A DNA stretch of 9,062 bases from Bacteroidales bacterium. GTDB taxonomy: Bacteria > Bacteroidota > Bacteroidia > Bacteroidales > Tenuifilaceae. The stretch is from assembly GCA_008933525.1 (NCBI GenBank), contig WBUV01000095.1:1-9062 (forward strand), in the 5' to 3' direction. Positions within the stretch are counted from its first letter, which is position 1. Each line of letters begins with the position of its first letter. The position numbers and the translations under genes were made by a program. A model generated the notes under the pieces. The model did no database searches. It was not told the DNA's origin and worked only from the letters and a program-made list of their open reading frames with translations. Positions 6,876 through 9,062 of this stretch are shown here, one piece after another.

Positions 6876-7250
6876 TTAATAGATAACCTCTACCTTTGCA
6901 TAAACATCATCCACAACATTCTGATTAACGGGAGTTTTTCCTTTACTATAGCCATAATCAGTTAAACGAACATACCTGTAATCCTCGAACCCTGCTTTAT
7001 CAAGAATTTTTTTCCCGCAATCCACAGCGCAACCATCGAGCATAAGTATATTCTTTGATTTGAAAGCCTCTATGGAAGTCTCTATTCCGGCCCCAATCAC
7101 TGCAAGGCAATTCATCTTCCGCACACCGTTATCTCTTAGTTTGCGGGCAACCAAATCAGTTACTTGTCCTAAATCGCAAGCGCCTGAACAGGCTAAAACC
7201 ATGTACTCATCAACGCCACATAGGCATCCAGTTTTTTCTTTGTTTTCCAT
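6876..7250 (-). CDS. DGC-domain protein, putative metal-binding, cysteine-rich
   Basis: This small soluble protein of 124 residues has seven cysteines (9, 11, 21, 25, 48, 74, 78). It matches the DGC family (named for its Asp-Gly-Cys motif and often annotated as putative zinc-binding). The defining motif here is LDGCAVDCGKK, with C74 and C78. An N-terminal CLC (9-11) and a CSGACDLG segment (C21, C25) provide further possible ligands. No enzymatic activity is established for the family. Homologues are often found near ArsR-type regulators, DUF318-type permeases and small thioredoxins, from memory of gene neighbourhoods. Here it is the last gene of the permease operon, starting 10 nt after the second half-permease stop, and a likely terminator follows. 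I infer a role as a metal or metalloid chaperone or redox partner for the permeases. Confidence 0.8.
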   Translation of the reverse strand: MENKEKTGCLCGVDEYMVLACSGACDLGQVTDLVARKLRDNGVRKMNCLAVIGAGIETSIEAFKSKNILMLDGCAVDCGKKILDKAGFEDYRYVRLTDYGYSKGKTPVNQNVVDDVYAKVEVIY

Positions 7251-7260
7251 TTGTTTCTAA

Positions 7261-7782
7261 TTAATTTTTTGGTTGTTTAACTTCAAACTTTTTCCCTTTC
7301 AAGTACTTCTCCATGGCAAACCCAATGAGTATGAACAGAGGTAAGGTTATCAGGGTTCTAAGAAGTGAAAACTTTAGCCCCAGAAAACCAATCTCAAAGG
7401 TTAACATTGGTACTTTTATGGTGGAATATGCTCCAAGGTAAATAAAGATATTTCGTATGCTACAGCCTTTCTTCCAAAGCAAATAGGCAAACGGGAAGGC
7501 TCCATAGAGAGGACCTGCCTGGAGCATTGCCATAAGTATAACAAGCAGTGTTCCTTTCCAGCCTGAATCCTTGCCAATGTGTTTTTCAATTTTCTCGCGC
7601 TGAATCCAAACGTCAAAAAGCCCAATAAGGATAAACATCAACGGGAGAAAGAGAATCATCTCCTTAAAGAATAACCAAAAGTTATCTCCAATTTGTTCCC
7701 CTGAGGCAAAATCGAACAGGTAGGATAGTCCAATGAATAAAAAGAATAGAATTGGAAAGGAATATTTTGCAAACTTCTTCAT
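7261..7782 (-). CDS. Half-sized DUF318-like permease, second of a pair
   Basis: This 173-residue integral membrane protein has about five hydrophobic segments (roughly residues 8-24, 42-60, 77-95, 110-128 and 140-157). Motifs include HIGKDSGWKG (68-77), LQAGPLYGAFPFAYLL (87-102) and GAYSTIKVPML. These match one half of the ArsP/DUF318 permease superfamily, whose members contain two similar halves. The frame is open upstream to 8034, but the ATG at 7782 overlaps the stop of the preceding gene as ATGA, and the upstream extension is hydrophilic and reads antithetically to the real frame, so this start is right. The ATGA overlap implies translational coupling, so the two half-permeases probably form a heterodimer. 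The substrate is unknown; location in an arsenic island suggests a metalloid or organometalloid. Confidence 0.82.
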   Translation of the reverse strand: MKKFAKYSFPILFFLFIGLSYLFDFASGEQIGDNFWLFFKEMILFLPLMFILIGLFDVWIQREKIEKHIGKDSGWKGTLLVILMAMLQAGPLYGAFPFAYLLWKKGCSIRNIFIYLGAYSTIKVPMLTFEIGFLGLKFSLLRTLITLPLFILIGFAMEKYLKGKKFEVKQPKN

Positions 7783-8249
7783 AGGAAAAACATCATTAAG
7801 ACACCAACCACTATTGCTGCAATAAAACTCAGGGTATTCCGGATAATACTTACCCTCCAGCCAAAGAATTTGGCCTCTACCGGAAGGGTTATAGCGCCTA
7901 CCATCATCAATGTAGTTATAAAAACTGCCACCGTGGAATATGCCACTCCCTTGCCGATAAGAATATTGCAAAGAGGAAAGGCAATAAATCCTGGGATAAG
8001 GGACACTGAGCCAAGCAAAGCAGCTATTAACCAACCATTTATTCCAGAGTCCTTTCCAATTAATGAGATTAGGGTTTCGTTAGGTATCGTAAAAAATAGC
8101 ACACTAACTAAAGCCAACATTGAAATTAATGCAGGCAGTAATTTGACAAACATTATGAGTCCTAGAGTAACTCCTTTGATAGTCTTTTTTTTGTCGGCTA
8201 GGAAAGATGCTACAAGTAGAATGCAAACTATTATGGTTAGTTCAAGCAT
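7779..8249 (-). CDS. Half-sized DUF318-like permease, first of a pair
   Basis: This 156-residue integral membrane protein has roughly five hydrophobic stretches (about 3-17, 30-54, 72-95, 104-123 and 133-155). The motif LIGKDSGINGWLIAALLGSV (63-82), with SLIPGFIAFPLCN after it, parallels the GKDSG...GPLYGAFPF segment of the next gene at the same relative place. The two genes therefore look like separated halves of a two-repeat permease. A single cysteine sits near the conserved segment (C94). The start ATG at 8249 is 5 nt after the ArsR stop at 8255, and its own stop overlaps the next start by ATGA. I infer cotranslation and heteromer formation. The exact substrate cannot be read from sequence. 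Confidence 0.82.
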   Translation of the reverse strand: MLELTIIVCILLVASFLADKKKTIKGVTLGLIMFVKLLPALISMLALVSVLFFTIPNETLISLIGKDSGINGWLIAALLGSVSLIPGFIAFPLCNILIGKGVAYSTVAVFITTLMMVGAITLPVEAKFFGWRVSIIRNTLSFIAAIVVGVLMMFFL

Positions 8250-8254
8250 TTAAG

Positions 8255-8602
8255 CTACTTTTTACAAATTATAGTGCAATCAACTCTGGTTTTCGATAGT
8301 TCGTTAATGCTATTCAGCAAGGTATGATAATCGGCATTTAGCTGGGCGAGCATTTCGTTATTCAGCCGGTAACGAATAGTTGAACCATCGGGGATAGCAC
8401 TAATTAGCCCAACATCCTTAAGCCGAGCTATGTGCTGCGAAACTGTTGATTTACACAATGGTAAGCGCTCGGAAATACTGCCCGCAGGGCAGTTGTTGTA
8501 CTTTGCCAAATGCAAAATAATTTGCAACCGTGCTGGATGCGAAAGCGCATCCAGCATTGGTGCAAGTTTAACGGAGATATCCTGATATTCCAGAACATCC
8601 AT
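8255..8602 (-). CDS. Second ArsR-family regulator, inside the permease operon
   Basis: This is a 115-residue winged-helix ArsR homologue. SHPARLQIILHLAKYNNC (21-38) precedes the recognition helix CKSTVSQHIARLKDVG (50-65) and the wing PDGSTIRYRL. Cysteines are C38, C50, C109 and C113. C38 aligns with C39 of the other ArsR, and both proteins share a VDC-(S/T)-I motif near the C-terminus. An inducer site formed by the helix-3 Cys and the C-terminal Cys is a reasonable inference. Unlike the first ArsR it lacks the wing cysteines and has an extra Cys at the start of the recognition helix, which suggests a different ligand or operator. It starts 2 nt after the upstream permease stop and ends 5 nt before the first half-permease, so it is embedded in that operon. 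The operator it controls probably lies upstream of the window. Confidence 0.92.
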   Translation of the reverse strand: MDVLEYQDISVKLAPMLDALSHPARLQIILHLAKYNNCPAGSISERLPLCKSTVSQHIARLKDVGLISAIPDGSTIRYRLNNEMLAQLNADYHTLLNSINELSKTRVDCTIICKK

Positions 8603-8604
8603 TT

Positions 8605-9062
8605 TTAGAACATATAGCCGTAAATAACCCCAGATATTGTTGCCATTATAATAACCAATGAAACATATACGGCTGTTTTCTTAGTCCCAAGCAAGCCTCT
8701 AATTACAAGCATGTTAGGTAACGACAACGATGGCCCGGCCAAAAGTAGCGCTAAGGCGGGGCCTTTCCCCATTCCCGATGCAATCAAACCCTGTATTATT
8801 GGCACTTCGGTTAATGTTGCGAAGTACATAAATGCACCAACAACAGATGCGAATAGATTAGAGAAAAGAGAATTACCTCCCACTAGCCAAGCAATCCACT
8901 CGTTAGGAATTACGCCCGCAATGGTTTGTCCGTCGTGGGTTGAGCCTAAAAGGAAACCAGCGGTAACAACACCAATAGCCAGTAACGGAAGAATTTGTTT
9001 AGCAAAGCCCCAACTGGCAATGGTCCACTCCCGGTTATCGTCGTCTTGGGTATCCTTTAGGG
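8605..9062 (-). CDS. ArsP/DUF318-type permease, 5' end beyond the window
   Basis: The minus strand is open from the right edge to a TAA at 8605, giving 151 visible C-terminal residues. A GTG at 8883 is internal, because the reading frame continues upstream with membrane-protein sequence (WGFAKQILPLLAIGVVTAGFLL). The C-terminal half has the family motif TLTEVPIIQGLI, then GMGKGPALALLLAGPSLSLPNMLVIRGLLGTKK. This is the repeat-2 signature of DUF318/ArsP-like permeases. The first visible residues (DTQDDDNREW) would be the cytoplasmic linker between the two halves. ArsP from Campylobacter exports trivalent organoarsenicals, but that family has cysteines where this one has TLTE, so the substrate may differ. 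Its stop is 2 nt from the next gene's start. This gene and any earlier ones continue off-window. Confidence 0.85.
   Translation of the reverse strand, partial: LKDTQDDDNREWTIASWGFAKQILPLLAIGVVTAGFLLGSTHDGQTIAGVIPNEWIAWLVGGNSLFSNLFASVVGAFMYFATLTEVPIIQGLIASGMGKGPALALLLAGPSLSLPNMLVIRGLLGTKKTAVYVSLVIIMATISGVIYGYMF

Noticed and set aside
7783..8034. Upstream extension of the second half-permease reading frame
   Set aside because: It overlaps the first half-permease in another frame and encodes non-membrane, low-similarity sequence; the ATGA overlap at 7779-7782 gives a better start.
8605..8883. A 92-residue protein starting at GTG 8883
   Set aside because: The frame continues to the right edge with clear permease sequence, so the GTG is internal to a longer, truncated gene.

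Overview
The window looks like a chromosomal segment of a member of the Bacteroidota, probably a Bacteroidales/Marinilabiliales-like organism. It is AT-rich and lacks clear Shine-Dalgarno sequences. It carries one excellent Bacteroidota-type promoter (TTTG, 20-nt spacer, TATGTTTG, matching the TAnnTTTG -7 consensus), and its proteins resemble Bacteroidota versions of their families. I cannot place it to genus from sequence alone. I see no tRNA, rRNA, CRISPR array, insertion sequence or phage gene.

Left part (1-4402). A multi-PAS sensory protein on the minus strand (1-1080) runs off the left edge. Upstream of it, also on the minus strand, is a zinc-type cation diffusion facilitator exporter (1255-2151). 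Divergent from that, on the plus strand, is a two-gene membrane-microdomain operon: an NfeD/YuaF-like OB-fold membrane protein (2273-2866) and a flotillin (2936-4345). A degenerate hairpin repeat sits between these two genes, and a strong rho-independent terminator follows (4366-4402).

Right part (4414-9062, all minus strand) is an arsenic/metalloid resistance island in two transcription units. In transcription order, the first unit is a 5'-truncated ArsP/DUF318-type permease, a second ArsR repressor, two half-sized permeases overlapping by ATGA, and a cysteine-rich DGC-domain protein, followed by a probable terminator. The second unit starts at a promoter whose -7 box forms the spacer of a 22-bp palindrome, the probable ArsR operator. 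It encodes ArsR, a rhodanese-fold protein with Asp in place of the catalytic Cys, a thioredoxin-type arsenate reductase with an unusual Cys-Gly tail, and an Acr3 arsenite exporter.

The second unit is a recognisable arsenate-detoxification pathway: ArsC reduces As(V), Acr3 exports As(III), and ArsR senses it. The rhodanese-like protein is an accessory of unknown role. The first unit is the least understood part. It combines three permease polypeptides, its own ArsR and a DGC protein, and it may handle a different arsenic species, another metalloid or a thiol-bound metal. The best candidates for undescribed biology are this permease/ArsR/DGC unit, the cysteine-less rhodanese and the promoter-embedded operator.
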